This document shows positions 1 to 20,084 of a stretch of 64,000 bases of DNA, in pieces. The notes below the pieces were generated by a model. That model saw only the letters and a program-made list of their open reading frames with translations, ran no database searches and was not told the origin of the DNA. The stretch is from the NCBI GenBank assembly GCA_030704615.1, contig CM060731.1, forward strand, positions 58,632,756 to 58,696,755. Direction: 5' to 3'. A program made the translations under genes and the position numbers. Each line of letters starts with the position of its first letter. Positions within the stretch are counted from its first letter, which is position 1. This DNA comes from Takakia lepidozioides. Taxonomy: Eukaryota; Streptophyta; Takakiopsida; Takakiales; Takakiaceae.

Positions 1-614
1 CAGATATCGACTTGGAAAATAGGTCAGCTACTTGTACAAACGAATTATGGGGGGTAAATCCGAAAATTTCATCAAGAAGCGCTAGTAGTTGAGAATTAGG
101 AGCCTAATTTTACAGACATGGACCAGTTAAGACGTGGCACCATGTATATTGCCACTTTTCTAGCCCTGCCACCTTGTTATTCTTGCCACATGGGCACTGG
201 ATAGAATTCACATGTGCGATTTTGGAAAAATGAAGGACTCAAAATGTCCAAGGTGGTACAAAGAGGAAAAAATAACCTATAAAGTTCATTAGGCCTCTGT
301 CCCTCTTCCATTTTAAAAAAAAAGAAAAGAAAAAGAAAAAAACTAAATCGACAGCACACTCTCCCTCGATCACTTGTCCCCATCATGTGACCACTGCGTG
401 TGCGCAATCATGCTCGCTGCTGATGACGTTGCCTTGTCTGCAGGTTGTGCAATTACTGTACATTATTACCTTCGTGCCCTCGGACGAAGCACCCTTTCAA
501 TAATTCTTCATGTCGGACTTGATGGTGCTAGATTAGCTGCCATAACACATATTTATGGCATAATTCACATCAATTGTAAACAGTTTTGCCCATCACACTG
601 CCACCAGACTACTG
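1..614. other. Upstream region with no recognised gene
   Basis: I see no convincing coding sequence here. There is an A-rich stretch at about 314-345. The short open frames on both strands show no recognisable domain. The region lies upstream of the MITE-like element and the DEAH4 gene and may hold distal promoter sequence. Confidence 0.4.
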
Positions 615-1042
615 AGGGCCGTACCACACTAGCGGCACACCAACGGCACTGACGTGGACGTTGCAGGCTAGGGATTGTTGGACGACATAGGTCCATGTCA
701 CCAAGCAGCAATGAGTGAGCTACCCCACTATAGCAGAAGCCCAACGGCAAAAAAATCGGTAGGAGAGACCATCGCATGCCGGGGTTGGAGAGACCAGCTT
801 CGCGATGGTGGGAGAATCGCGTCAGGACAAAATGTCTTCCTAAAATTGTGGATTTCCAGGGGACACTGCCTGGAAATCCGTATTTCACGGTAATGTGACA
901 TGTAGGCGCCAGGTCGGAGCCTCTCCACCGGCAGCAGCCGTTAGTGTGGTAGGTAGAGCGGCACACTGCCCTCCCTTAAACCAATAGGAGGGTCCGAAAT
1001 TGAGTGCCGCTGCCCCTCTTGCCGCTAGTGTGGTACGGCCCT
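615..1042. mobile_element. MITE-like non-autonomous DNA transposon
   Basis: The ends are a perfect terminal inverted repeat of 23 bases: 615-637 (begins AGGGCCGTACCACACTAGCG) and its reverse complement at 1020-1042. The 428-bp interior has no transposase. It holds a second short palindrome near 850-881 (GGATTTCCAG ... CTGGAAATCC). I could not define a clear target-site duplication. The size, the TIR and the absence of coding capacity fit a MITE. It sits about 580 bp upstream of the DEAH4 start codon, so it may lie in or near that promoter. Confidence 0.75.
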
Positions 1043-1525
1043 GATAACTCCTGACGAGATTCAAGGTGTTGATCGACAACAATCAGGGCATCTCTAAGTA
1101 TGACTCTCATCTCATCTTTCTCTCTACATATATGCAGTGTCAATCATACAAGCCCTTTCTGTCATGCTTGGACAATAATTCAAAGGAACTTAATCCTAGT
1201 CCAACAGCGCAATATCGCGCACACAACCTACATAATGTCGTTGCATGCTCAAGGAAAATTGTGAGTGGGTATGTGTTGCTCTGCTTTGCAAGTCTCCAAC
1301 ATAGACCAGCTTCATCACAGTGAGATCCGACACTTGGGTTCCTTGTTTCTTCCCAACACAAAGCCAACTTCGATCTAAGTGAATGGGAGAGTAACCCTTT
1401 CTTGCATACATATTCGCATACAAACCCCATCCTAAGACAAGTGGTTTCTAGGGTTGAACCCAAGATCACCCAAAATTGTTTTATTTAGTGATAACAAGAG
1501 TTCATTCACGGAGGGGAAAACGAGA

Positions 1526-1582
1526 AAACCCTAAAAAAAGTACGAGAAGAGCAAACAAAGGTGCGAGGAAGGTTTAGGGTTT
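1526..1582 (+). promoter_or_regulatory. Pair of telo-box motifs upstream of DEAH4
   Basis: AAACCCTAA lies at 1526-1534 and its reverse complement TTAGGGTTT at 1574-1582, both within 100 bases of the helicase start codon. Telo-boxes are known from promoters and 5' leaders of plant genes for translation and RNA metabolism. Their position suits the promoter or 5' UTR of this gene. Function is inferred from motif and position only. Confidence 0.5.
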
Positions 1583-1618
1583 GTGTGGGGGTGGTGGATT
1601 CCTGTGGATGCAGAATCA

Positions 1619-9747
<8,129 letters not shown>

Positions 9748-11000
9748 CCTTTCTGCAAGATAATATGCAGACAGATCCTAGTCTATTCATGAGATGGAAA
9801 GAGAGATTATCACGCGTTTTTGTTTATGAAGTTTGTTGGGAGAGAGAGAGGAGAGGGTATGAGGAGAAAGTGAAACCGAGAGAAAGGAGACGAAGACAAG
9901 GGAAATTTAAAGTTTTTTAGCCTACTGCTCATCGCACGGAAAGAAGGAAAGAAAGAAGGAAAGGAACTTTTACATCCAGAAAAGCAGGCACCACACCTGA
10001 AAACCCACCATTCAGCATTGTGTGATTCTGAAGCTGAGGGACCTCATGTAAATATTCTGCAAGGCATCTATATTCTCATAACAAGGCGAAGGTAGTGATC
10101 TTGTGGCGGCTTAGGATCTCTTGCCTCATTATGACCTTATTCATCCTTCCTGACAGAACTTCATTACTTGTATTTTTTTGGCTTCACACCGTGACATATG
10201 GCCGTTGGTATTATGACTCGTGCATGGCAACCCTAGGAGGTGGCTACATCCTGGCCGTTAAGATGAGTGACGGTTTAGATTCATTATCCTTGCGGCTGGC
10301 CATTCACGTCGAGCCATGTGGCAGGCTGGTTAAACCCGGGTCTGCTGTATAAGTTACAGATGATGAACTCTGTTCGGTGCCAGATTGCTCCTCTACGTGT
10401 ATGATTCCCTTCTTTGTAGCCAAGTCCGCTATTCCTGTCTACTTTTCCCCGGTGACATCTCGGAGAATGAAGAGCGAACATCTCTCTAGCACAAAAGGAG
10501 TCTTCACAATCTCACAGAAGAGAACACAGCGAAAGCAGAGCGGAAATGCTCTGAAGTAGCCTGTCTTGTTTGGGGCAAGCAGGGCAATGCTTTCAGCATG
10601 TCACAGCCTGACATAGGCAGGATTTGATCTGCAGACCATGTGAGCCCAAAATCCCTAAAAGTGAAATGCAAGCCTAGTTTTGTGCACTAGTGGCCCGTGC
10701 GGTTTAATAGCTACATGTTAAACGAAATGCGGCCCAATGGCATCTTGAAGGCATTTGTACTGGAATGGAGATTTTTGTTGAAGTACAGCATTTTGAAGAG
10801 TAGTGTGGTGCCCTTCTCACATATGTGGTTCGTCTTTGCTTCTTTGTCTTATGCATCAATAGTTTCTTTGGTTAGAAATTTGAAAACACTGGATAATTTG
10901 TCCATCTTGGAGTCATTACTTGTTTCCTTGTCTACTTTATGGGTAGAAAACAAATCTAGCCTCTTATAGCCAAAGCCTCAATCTTGCCCCTTGCTATGTG
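9748..11000. other. DEAH4 3' flank and intergenic DNA
   Basis: This stretch follows the DEAH4 stop codon. It contains a purine-rich GA tract (about 9838-9965, with GAGAGAG and GAAAGAAGGAAAG runs) and short open frames without recognisable domains. I see no gene in it. The first few hundred bases probably include the 3' UTR of DEAH4. Confidence 0.5.
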
Positions 11001-11715
11001 CATTTCCAGGTTCCATACACCCTCAATAGTTATATAGGCCTTTCGAGTAATCCCGTCTAAACGATGGAGTCTTTTCAGAACATCAAACCCGAGCTCTCGC
11101 CTTTCATCGAAAGTGGATCCCCAGAATGCCGTTCGGATAGCTAGGGTCTTTCTCCAATCGAGATATTGGCAACACTATAGATCGCAGCAGGGTTGGCTAC
11201 GCACTTCTCTAACTGCCTGCACGAAGCGATGTGTCTTATATTTTTTGGATTCGTCGTCTTTTGGATCTTTCTTCGGTCTGTTGAAATGACAGTATGTTGA
11301 TTTCTTCACGCCTTTCTCATTATCATCAAAGTCTCTAACTGTCCCTGACCTAAAGTAGGTCTGCAACTCGTCTGATAGAATCCTACCACTTTCTCTTATG
11401 CGTGTTTGTTTCAATGGCCACTTGACGAGAGACATCAAAGTGCTCGATCCTCCAGTCAAGATTATGGTGATCAGCACCCCAACATGATCCTCCCCCAACT
11501 TCTTACAGAGTATGACTTTGTCAGGAATGCAAGCTTGAATTCTCCCCTTGTACATCGCATTTTTATCATCTCCAAGTAGCAGACACATCTTATTTCTCCA
11601 ACTGTTCCCACCGAGGCCATGATCGATATCCTTCGAGAGATTGGAATTTCCGTAGTCATCTTCAAATGAATCCTTTTCATCCTCCTTATTGGTGTTAAAG
11701 ACATAACGAGGTAAT
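11000..11715 (-). CDS. Unidentified protein-coding segment, partial
   Basis: The - strand is open from about 11715 to the end of a 264-aa frame at 11175, and further coding-like sequence in another frame continues to about 11000 (WRKTLAIRTAFWG and KAYITIEGVWNLEM). The sequence is charged and protein-like, for example GGNSWRNKMCLLLGDD and YKGRIQACIPDKVILC. I do not recognise the family. The first part of the 264-aa frame (11715-11969) looks like an out-of-frame reading of the adjacent LINE, so I exclude it. It could be the remains of a DNA-transposon-encoded protein or of a captured gene. Confidence 0.35.
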
Positions 11716-11719
11716 GGAT

Positions 11720-14490
11720 TGATATCCTTTGTGGGAGATGACGAGCAGCATATTGAGACTGGTGTGTGGGTGAACTGGGGATAGGTTTGAATGGACTGGT
11801 CCTGGATAGATAGGGTTAATGTGATGGTATCGATGTGAAAGGAGTACCCTTCCATGACTTGGCCAGTGGAGTTCACCACAAAGAGGATGGTTAGCTTGGT
11901 GAGCCAAATCACTAATGTCCAGTAATTAGAGGTCGGCTGTGTGGGACCAGCTCTGAGAAGACTATCCATTGGGCGGGGATGGTTTGAATTAAAGCATCAT
12001 ACCCATGACTGGCTCTGACTGTTCCCACCAAGTTTGAGATGGTTTGCTTGGATACGAAGCATCCTTGTTTCCAAATATCTGCGATTTTTGTGATGCCCCT
12101 AGAGTCCCACGCCGACCATTTCTTTGCCTGCTGTCTCTGGTTTGTAGAGGCAACATTACTAAAGCGACTGTCTAAGAGTTTCATGGAAGGATGTAGGTTC
12201 TGACTTTGCGAGGAACGGACGCAAGAGAGCCCATGCCTGCCAGATGGCATTCCACAGGGTGGAGCCTATGTTTTTGTGCTTGAAGCCATTCACAATCCAA
12301 CGGAAGGAGGGTTTCCAGATTGCTGATTTAAGAGGGGTAGCCATTGCGATGTTGTCCGCCACTAAGAACTTCCACCATCCCCCCTCTGGACCCAGGAACC
12401 TAGGGATCCATTTTGCCAGCAAGGCAATTATCTGTCTATCAAGGTCTATGATTCCGAGCCCGCCTTTCTTCTTTGGGAGGCAAATTTGCTTCCATGAGAC
12501 TTGTGGACGTTTCTTCTCATTGTGGTTGCTTGCACCCCATATAGAGTTCCTCAATAGTTTTCTGGCCTCCTTTATGTGGGACGAGGCAGGTTTCCACGAA
12601 GCAGAGAAGAACCAAAGGCCTCCTTCTAAAATCTGATTGGTGACAATTGCCTTGCCTGTAATGGACAGGTGATGGGAGCCCCTGTGGGCAAGCTTGGATT
12701 TAAGTTTTGACATTATCGGCCCAAAGCGCTGTTGGTCTGTAAGTCAATGCCGAACGTGTATCCCAACATCATTGTTGTTTGGCCTGGTTGAAGCCATCGT
12801 AATCCCTTGTCAGCCCCCCATGTGGACTGGGTACCTATTTGGGACTGTGAAGTGTCTCCTACTAGCAAAGCGCATGTCTTTCCCCAGTTCACTTTGAAGC
12901 CAGAGGCCTCACAGAAGGTCTCTAGAGTTTGAGCAGCACTATTCAAGTTTGCAGGGTTTGATTGGAGCGCCATAAATGTATCGTCGACAAACATGGATTC
13001 TCTTATCGGGGTTGGTTGTCGAGTAACATGGTTGATGGTTTTTAGGCCTGTGATGGCTCGGTTTGCTTGCAGCATGTGACCTAGAGTATCCGCTGCAATA
13101 AGGGACAAAAAGGGAGACAGTGGACATCCTTGGCGCACGGATCTGAGGACAGAGAAAGGTTTGGATAGATGCCCATTGATGAGCACTCTGCTTGAAGCTC
13201 CAAACAGTAGGATTTTAACCCATTGGCAAAAGCCCGTGGAACCTATCTTCTCCAGGGCTCCCAATAGGAAAGACCACTATACCCTATCGAACGCTTTTTC
13301 GAAGTCTAATTGTAAGAGGGAGATGGCCTGATTGGTTCTTCTAGCATAGTGTGGTATTTCCTGGGTCACCAGTAAATTATCTAAGATGTACCTCCCCTTA
13401 ATGAACCCTGTCTGGCCACGCCTAATGATGGTAGGTAGGAGAGGTTGGAGACGTCTTGCAAGCGCTTTGGCTATGATTTTGTATGCCACATTTAGCAGTG
13501 TGATTGGTCTGTACTTTGGTATGTTTGTGCAATCACCCTTCTTAAAGAGTAGTATGATTACCCCCTGCATCATTGCTGGTGGAATTTGTTTTTGCTAGAA
13601 GATAAAGTTGGCCATTTCAGTGAAGTCCCTCGAGATGTTATTTATAGAACTCTACCGGGATTCCATCAATCCCTGGTGACTTGCCGTTGTGGAGCTTGGT
13701 CAGTGCATCTTTCAGCTCAGTGTCCGTGAATGGACCTTCCAGCGCCTGAGCCATAGTTGGAGAGAGGAGGGTTGGTGTTTGGGAAAGACAGTGTTGTTGG
13801 ATATCAGAGAGAAACGAAGGCTGGTGGTCACTGAGGAATAGAGATTGGAAGTGGTTGAAGACAAGGCCTGTCATGGCTCTCGGAGAGGATGTGATACATC
13901 CTGAGGTTTGATCCTTAAGGCCAAAGATGTTTTGGGCCGCCCTTTTGTGTTTGGTTTTGTTGAAAAAATACTTGGTCATCTTCTCCCCTTGAGTAGACCA
14001 ATTGATTCCGGCCTGCAGTTTAAGTTTCTCGTCGTTTAGGTTTTGGAAATGCTCCATGTTCGCCCTAGCTTCCATGTATGTGTGGAAAGTAGCTTCATTA
14101 CATCGTGGGCTCTCCATTCTTATCTGGCAGACTTTGAGACATCTCTGCGTAGTTGGTAGTATCGAGACCACAGATTTGCTGTTTTTTATATTACACCAGT
14201 CTATATAAAGTGCCCGCCACTGAACAATCTTGAGCTTGATCTCATGATCCACCAATTTACTGCTCTACCACAGACAATTAGTTTGGTCCCTATGATCTTC
14301 TCAGCCGCAGACGTGACAAAACTCTCCCAAGAATCCCAGCTCGTTCGACTTTGCTTCTTTCATTATCTACGCAAGAAGAGAGGTCTTGAAGTGATTGGAT
14401 CAAGTGTGGGAAACTGCCTTCCCCTGTTCTGGAAATTTTCCACCATTTTTTTATTGAATGTTTCACAAATCTATTGGTGTTAGAAAACAC
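11720..14490 (-). pseudogene. Degenerate LINE ORF2 (reverse transcriptase)
   Basis: A - strand LINE ORF2 broken into several frames. From 5' to 3': a linker and RT N-terminus ending in NGKSPGIDGIPVEFYK (about 14490-13638); an RT block with YRPITLLNVAYKIIAK and LDFEKAFDRV (13573-13277); the catalytic block with VRQGCPLSP and FVDD (13264-12713; FVDD replaces the more usual YADD/FADD); then the thumb and C-terminal region with KKKGGLGIIDL (12713-11912). No apurinic endonuclease domain is visible upstream, so the copy is 5' truncated. Frame changes near 13270, 13600 and 12200 make it inactive. It is a different LINE family from the proline-rich one in the palindrome arms. Confidence 0.85.
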
Positions 14491-14689
14491 CTTTTGATCT
14501 CAGTCCAAGCAAGAAAGTGGTTAGAACATCCAATATCGGTTCTATCAACCGCCATTTTGGCACACTGGGGGAACTACTCCTTATCCACAACAAGATAATC
14601 AACATTGATGGACCTTCCCCAGTTTGGACAGGAGATAGAATGTACTAAAATAACACTTCGTTTGTTGTAGCCTTTTGGCCCTACATATC

Positions 14690-14855
14690 CTCTACAAGGA
14701 GGTGCTATTCCGTGAGCCCGGAGGCGTGAGCCTGTGAGCCCAGGAGCCCGTGAGCCCAGCACAGGCTCACGCCACGTCAGCATTCCGGAGCGAACATGCA
14801 GGGCCTATTACTGGGGGTGTCACCTATTACCGCGGGTTGATCAGCCCTTTCCAGG
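14690..14855. repeat. Hairpin-bearing short repeat
   Basis: Exact 14-bp inverted repeats (GGCGTGAGCCTGTG at 14723-14736, its complement at 14760-14773) sit in a stretch with many GTGAGCC words. They are followed by CCTATTACTGGGGGTG and TCACCTATTACCGCGGG. Very similar words follow the hairpin inserted in the palindrome LINEs (near 20085-20205 and 55494-55612). This suggests a small repeat family. No clear terminal repeats were found. Confidence 0.4.
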
Positions 14856-15089
14856 GAATGCAGACTGGATGTGTTATGGATTTCTATCCATTGCATCCAT
14901 TTAGACGTCATTAACATACCAAGCCCTTGCATGGGAATGTGGCTACGTCGTGAGCAAGTGCACACTCACATCATCCAAAGCGGATCCCTGCAAAATGTTT
15001 TCTTACTCACCACCCTTGCGAACATGTATGTGCGGGAGCATCATGGATGCTCACCAGAAGAATGCCTGAACGATCTTTGATCACGTGGA

Positions 15090-16960
15090 CTTTAATCCTC
15101 ATCCCTCCATCTCTCATCATCTTCAGGCACATCACTGCCTTCTTCATTAACATCCTCCTCCTCATCCACTGGAGGTAATAGTTTAGCCTTGCTTCTGGTG
15201 ACAATCATTGTACTTACTTCTGGTACAAAACATGGCATAACCATGTGAGCTGTCACTACCGGGCTCTCTTTCACAGGAGCTCTCATCTCATTTTGATGTC
15301 TGATCCAGAATGGACAGGCTCCCTTGTGATGTCCTGCCTGGTTACAATAGTAATACAGTTCTTCACCATTGGGTCCTTGCCCTTGGTCTATTCTGGGATT
15401 ATTTCTATAATCCTGATTCCCTGGCTGGTAATTCCCCCTTGGATTACCCTAATAGTTGCCTCTGGGATTGCCTTGGTAATTCCCTCTTGGATTACCTCTT
15501 CCTTCCATACCATTGTTATATCCACCAGGCCTACCATAGTGGTCCTGGTCATTGTTTCTTCTTGGTTGGGGCTGCACTTGATGCACCCTCACTTGCCTAG
15601 GTTCCCTTATAGTTGTTTTCCTGTTGTAATAACAACTCTCACTGGAATGGTTATCCATCTTACAGATGGCACAGTGCTTCTCTTTCATATGGCACTCAGT
15701 TGTGGTATGGCCTTCATTTTGGCATTTTGAACATCAGGCTCTCTTCCTCCAATGGGTTGCAGCCTCTGTTGCATATTTCTTCAAGATTTCTTCCAATCTC
15801 TTTTCATAGTTGTCCTTCTTCAACTTTTCCTTCTTCTTGTTCTTCCTCTTGAGCTCTTTTTTTTCTTCCTCATCTGACTCATCTTCGGAGTCATCATCAT
15901 CCCTCTTATCCTTCCTGCGCATTCCTAATTGCTCAATCCTGTTGGCTGTTTCGAATGCTTCGACCTCCACTGTACGATGGGGTAGCATATCCACTTTCTT
16001 TTGTAATTCTGGTCTTAGCCCACTCACAAACCAAGTCTTCTGTAACCCCGCTGCTAGTATAGCAGCCAGCTTTCTTATCATTACCATCTTCTCCATGTAT
16101 TCCTCAACAGTTTCATGCTTCTTCTGTATCAACTATTGTAAACTACTATACATCTCGTCCTCAATTTTGCTTGTCCTGAATCTATTCAGGAATGTTGTGC
16201 TAAGGTCATCCCAGGTTTGGAAATGATCATCAAGAAATCCACTCACTTGCTCTCTTGATAAGTGAACAAGGGAATAATCTTAACTTTGAATCATCATCAT
16301 TTTCATTGTTCACTATGCACATTTTCTCAAGCTGATTGACTGTACATCTGGATTACCTTTCCCTCCATAGATTGAGAAAGGTGGTTTCGCTCGAGTTGGG
16401 GCCACTGCTGCCATCTGTGGCCCTACTCCCTGCCCTACTGCTGGTGCTGGTCCTCCTGTAGGTTTTGGCCCTCCTGTAGGTGCTGGCCCTTGAGGACTTG
16501 CTGTAGTTATGGTTGAACTTCCACCAGGTGCTAGCCCTTGAGCACTTCCTGCTATTGCCCCCCCTGTATTTGCAATATCCCCAACACCAGTTGAACTACT
16601 TCCCACACTCCCTGTCCCCCCAAAACCAGATCCAAGTTGCCGCCTGATCCCCCTGAGCCAACACCTGTGTTGGCCTGTGATCCAAGTGCTCCACTTGGCC
16701 CAGGTCCAACAGGTTGGGATGTCCTAGTTGTGGTCTCAACCTCAACTGTTGGGTCTACGTCTTCATACCCCTCGTCTTCCAAGTTCTTATCTTGGATTTC
16801 TTCTTCCTCACTCATATAACTCAACTGAAGTGGTGTTGGAGTGTCTGAACTCTCCGATGGCCCTTCTTCATCCTCCTCCCTGTCGTTAGCTGATGTATTA
16901 GAAACTGGTGTTCCTGCTCTGGGTGTACCGTGCCAACTTTGATCAAAGATTTCTGTCAAA
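15090..16960 (-). pseudogene. Ty3-type retrotransposon gag, broken
   Basis: The - strand starts with an acidic N-terminus (about 16960-16600), then a Pro/Gly/Thr-rich linker, then a capsid-like segment around PFSIYGGKGNPD. It continues to a KKHETVEEYMEKM region, a highly charged E/K/D stretch (about 15800-15900), and two CCHC zinc knuckles: CSKCQNEGHTTTEC and CAICKMDNHSSESC (about 15665-15755). A G/N/R-rich tail with repeated NPRGNY follows. A TGA stop separates the charged stretch from the first knuckle, and several frame changes are needed. No protease, RT or integrase follows. This is the nucleocapsid-bearing Gag of an LTR retrotransposon, inactive and without visible LTRs. Confidence 0.75.
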
Positions 16961-17293
16961 TCCTTAATCCAGGGATTCCCTTCAGTTCTTTCCCTTTATA
17001 CTTGATCTTCTTCTTCCACTAGATCTTTTAATCTCTCATGTAAGGAATAAATAGGTGTGATATCTAAACTAGAATCTTCAGGTATAGATGATGAACTCTC
17101 TCCTATATTATCTCTCGTATATGCATGGATTTCTTTCAAGCTTTAATGTACCCTTGGCTAGACTAGAAAGCAAGACCGTGTCCCAAGAAACCAAACCAAG
17201 AAACCAAACCATTTTAATGCGAATTTAAAGAACCACCTGCTATCCGATGGTCTTTGTAAGAGTGACCAGCAAAGTCTAAATCAAATGCGAACC
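16961..17293. other. Flank between gag relic and palindrome; no gene seen
   Basis: Short low-complexity words (AAGAAACCAAACC twice near 17187-17212) and no open frame of note. This is the last unique DNA before the LINE-derived sequence at 17294. Confidence 0.4.
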
Positions 17294-17581
17294 CTGGGGA
17301 TTGTGTGAGGTTTGTATCTATGAGTATGTTTGATAGTTTTAGCATAAGGTGTTAGGATGTTGGTTGATTTTTTTTTGAAAAGCGGCTATGTTCCTTTGGG
17401 GGAGTGGGGATAGAATTTTGAATTGAGGTGATTGGACATGTATGGGTGGTATAGGTCTAAAGGGAGCAATCAAGTGTTGCGTCCGCCACCGTTGCTGTTG
17501 GAAAGGTCTCCGGTTCGAATCTGGTCGTAAGCTATGTGGAAAAAAATGATTAGATATGGCTTGCTTAATATATTGATGCAC
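17294..17581 (-). mobile_element. Displaced 5' segment of the left-arm LINE
   Basis: This block matches the 5' part of the right-arm LINE (about 54013-54308). In the left arm, however, it lies beyond the 3' end of the element, joined directly to it at 17581/17582. Its outer end repeats the roughly 22 bases that begin the left-arm LINE body near 21390-21410 (CTGGGGATTG followed by GTGAGGTTTGTA). The left copy is therefore circularly permuted. It also carries the tRNA-like B-box sequence described separately. Confidence 0.7.
17461..17560 (+). repeat. tRNA-like/SINE-like sequence with B-box
   Basis: GGTTCGAATCT at about 17512-17522 matches the Pol III B-box, preceded by GGAAAGGTCTCC as in tRNA-derived SINEs. 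The same sequence is in the right arm at about 54050-54140 on the - strand. A good A-box and a foldable tRNA were not seen, so I call it SINE-like and not a tRNA gene. It is fused to the LINE sequence that encodes FRPIPPI. Confidence 0.4.
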
Positions 17582-19097
17582 TTGGTGGAGCCCCGCAAAC
17601 CGGGTTGCGGTCGGGGGGACTCCAGAGGGGTGGTGGTAGCTTAGGGAGTCGTAGTGGGGGTGGCATAGGACTCACCATGAGGCTGAGGCCTTGTGGTGGG
17701 AGTCATGGGGAGTCACCACGGTCCATTGGGGCCGTGGTGGGTGGACCAAGACTCACCGCAACTCTTCAGAGGGAGTTGAGGGTCTTGGTGATGGTGCACG
17801 AGATTTGGACTTGGCTGTTTGTGGAACCCCCGCGGAAACCTACAGAAGTATATATATGGAGTAGTAACCCCGAGAACGGTGCAAGCCCGTTGGTGACCAA
17901 AAGCTAGTGAGTAAGCATGCAAGCCGGAAAGCGACCAATGCGTAGGGAACTACTCCGAAGAGTGAGAGAGAAGACTCCGGCCGAAGCCGGCGTAACTAAG
18001 AGCCACTTCGTCTTGCGGCTACTGCCCCCTTTTGGGGGTGGGCCCTACATAATGAGGGGGGGTGTCATGTGGGACACCTGATGACGTTCGAGAATGGAGG
18101 GGATAGTGGTACCCCTGGGTACCTTGGGGACCCTGTTTGGGTAGCGATCATGGCAAAATGTGAAATCAATAAAATTGATGGTGAGTTGTGGGGATGGGGA
18201 AGTGGGGGGCACAATGTTGATGGGTAGGCCATGTACTAGGAGTATGTCTGGGCATAGCCTAGCTGGGCAAGAACATGGTGTTCGAGTGCATATGCATGGT
18301 AGCGGCCATGGTGGTACAATGTGGTCAGGTGGCCGGCCTTGGTAGGTGCCAGCGTTCATGAGAGAGAACCATCGAGTTTCAGCACGTTTTTTTAAAAGCT
18401 TATGGAGGTGCCATATTGCCTGGTTATGTCTCGTAATATGTAGGCCATGTATGATCGGGTGCGTACATTGGCTGAGGAGATGCGGCCAGGTGTCACGTGC
18501 TTGGTGGGTGGTAGAACATAGCGGGCAGTATGGGGATGGGAATAGGTGCGGCCAAAAGATGTGTTTGCGTTGGTGGCCCATGTATTGGGCATACCTAAAT
18601 TTGACTGTTTGTCGGATTTGTGCGTTAGTGGTGGCTTTGGTTAGCTAGAAGTGGTTAGAAAGTTTATGGTGCAGTATATCGGATTGAGTCCATTTTTGTA
18701 TGTGTACTTTGGTATGGCCGATGGAGGCGGCAGCTTGTTTGTTTGTTTCTTTGGTCAAAGTGGTCAAAAGGTTGCGGACTGGTCTAGGTGCAGGGGGGTC
18801 TGGGACTGGATGTATGAACCAGAAGGGGTGGGTGTGTGCGATGTGGATATGATCATTTGTTGATATTACTGGGGGTTGGGAAGCACCAAGTTGAGCGAGT
18901 AAGTCTGCTTCCTCATTGCATGAATACCAGTATGTGAGTGGACTTTGAGCAGATGTACTGGGTGGTTTATAGAGGTGGCTTTCTGAGCAATGGCAGCAAT
19001 AAGGTTACGGTTGGGGTGATGATGCTGGGAAGAGGGGCGGGAGACGTGGTTATAGATAAGATATAGGGAGGTGAGGCTGTAAGTGAAGATATAATAT

Positions 19098-19122
19098 GGG
19101 GGGGGGGGGGGGGGGGGGGGGG
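19098..19122. repeat. Poly-G tract (25 G) in LINE RNase H region
   Basis: A run of 25 G. The mirror position in the right arm (56576-56588) has 13 C. Two further G runs lie in the left LINE at 19777-19795 (19) and 21295-21312 (18); the mirror runs are 13 and 16. The tracts encode polyproline on the LINE strand and have drifted in length between arms, as expected of slippage or sequencing error in homopolymers. Confidence 0.8.
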
Positions 19123-20084
19123 CGTCGAGCAGGGAGAGGGCGTCGTGGATGGCCATGAGTTCCGCTCGTAGAATGGTGGCAGGGTCAGGGAGCCGGAGGG
19201 CAACCCCTTGACCGTTGCCGACATGGTAAATTCCATATCCTGCAGTATGCTTGGTAAGGGATCCATCAGTGTAATGTGAGTTTGTTGGGGATATTTGAGG
19301 GTGGTGTTTTGTCGATATATTGAAGGAAGGGGGGGAGGGGTGTTGTTTGTGTTACTTGGAAAGGGCGCGGTTGCGCTATGCCCCAGGCTTGATCCGGAAG
19401 GGTGTGGTTGCACAGGTGTGGAGGGGTGTATATGGGAAGTGGATGGTGGCCTTCATTTTATGAGTTATGCTTAATAGCTACTCGAGTTGGTGACAGAAGA
19501 GTGTCGGTATGTCTGTATGTAGGGGGTGCTGAACGTGTAGGATCAGGGTTAGGGTAGGTTCTTTCCGTCTAAGGTATTTGGGGAGAGGGGGGGTATGAGT
19601 ATATTTAAGTTGATTTGGATCAATTGTGGCTAGTAGGTTGACCCCTACCGGGAGGCGTAGTAAAGGGTGGGAGGTACTGGGTGTGTTTTGCTGTGTGAGG
19701 ATGAGGATTGTGGGGGTGGAGGGGACGAGTGAGCTGCAAATCGTGCCCAGTGGAGGGCTTCGTGAGAAAGGGGCCCGGGGGGGGGGGGGGGGGGGAGCCC
19801 CTGCCTTCCCGGATGTGCTGAGTAGCACTGACTGTGGCTCCAAAAATATACTCTCGATGATGTGGACTGGAAAATGTGTTCAGTTCCATCGGGCATGTCA
19901 GTGAGCTGGAATAGTACTTACGAGTGAGTGAGCTGAAAGGTGTTGATAAGTAAGGCAAGAATATCTTGTGGTATTGTTTGATGTGCACATGTCGTTTCGA
20001 GTTGGCGAGGGATCTTGGTTTCTTGGGAGGGGTGTCCTTGAGGTATCGATCAACTAGCCAATATATTTTGGTAGCAAAGTCTTG

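Noticed and set aside
11175-11969. A single 264-aa gene
   Set aside because: Its first 80 or so residues lie over LINE sequence in a different frame; only the later part is protein-like.
17461-17560. A functional tRNA gene
   Set aside because: The B-box is present but there is no convincing A-box, acceptor stem or anticodon arm.
19478-19988. Proline-rich secreted proteins on the - strand
   Set aside because: They are C-tract-driven frames of the LINE linker, present in three overlapping frames, without signal peptide or independent start.
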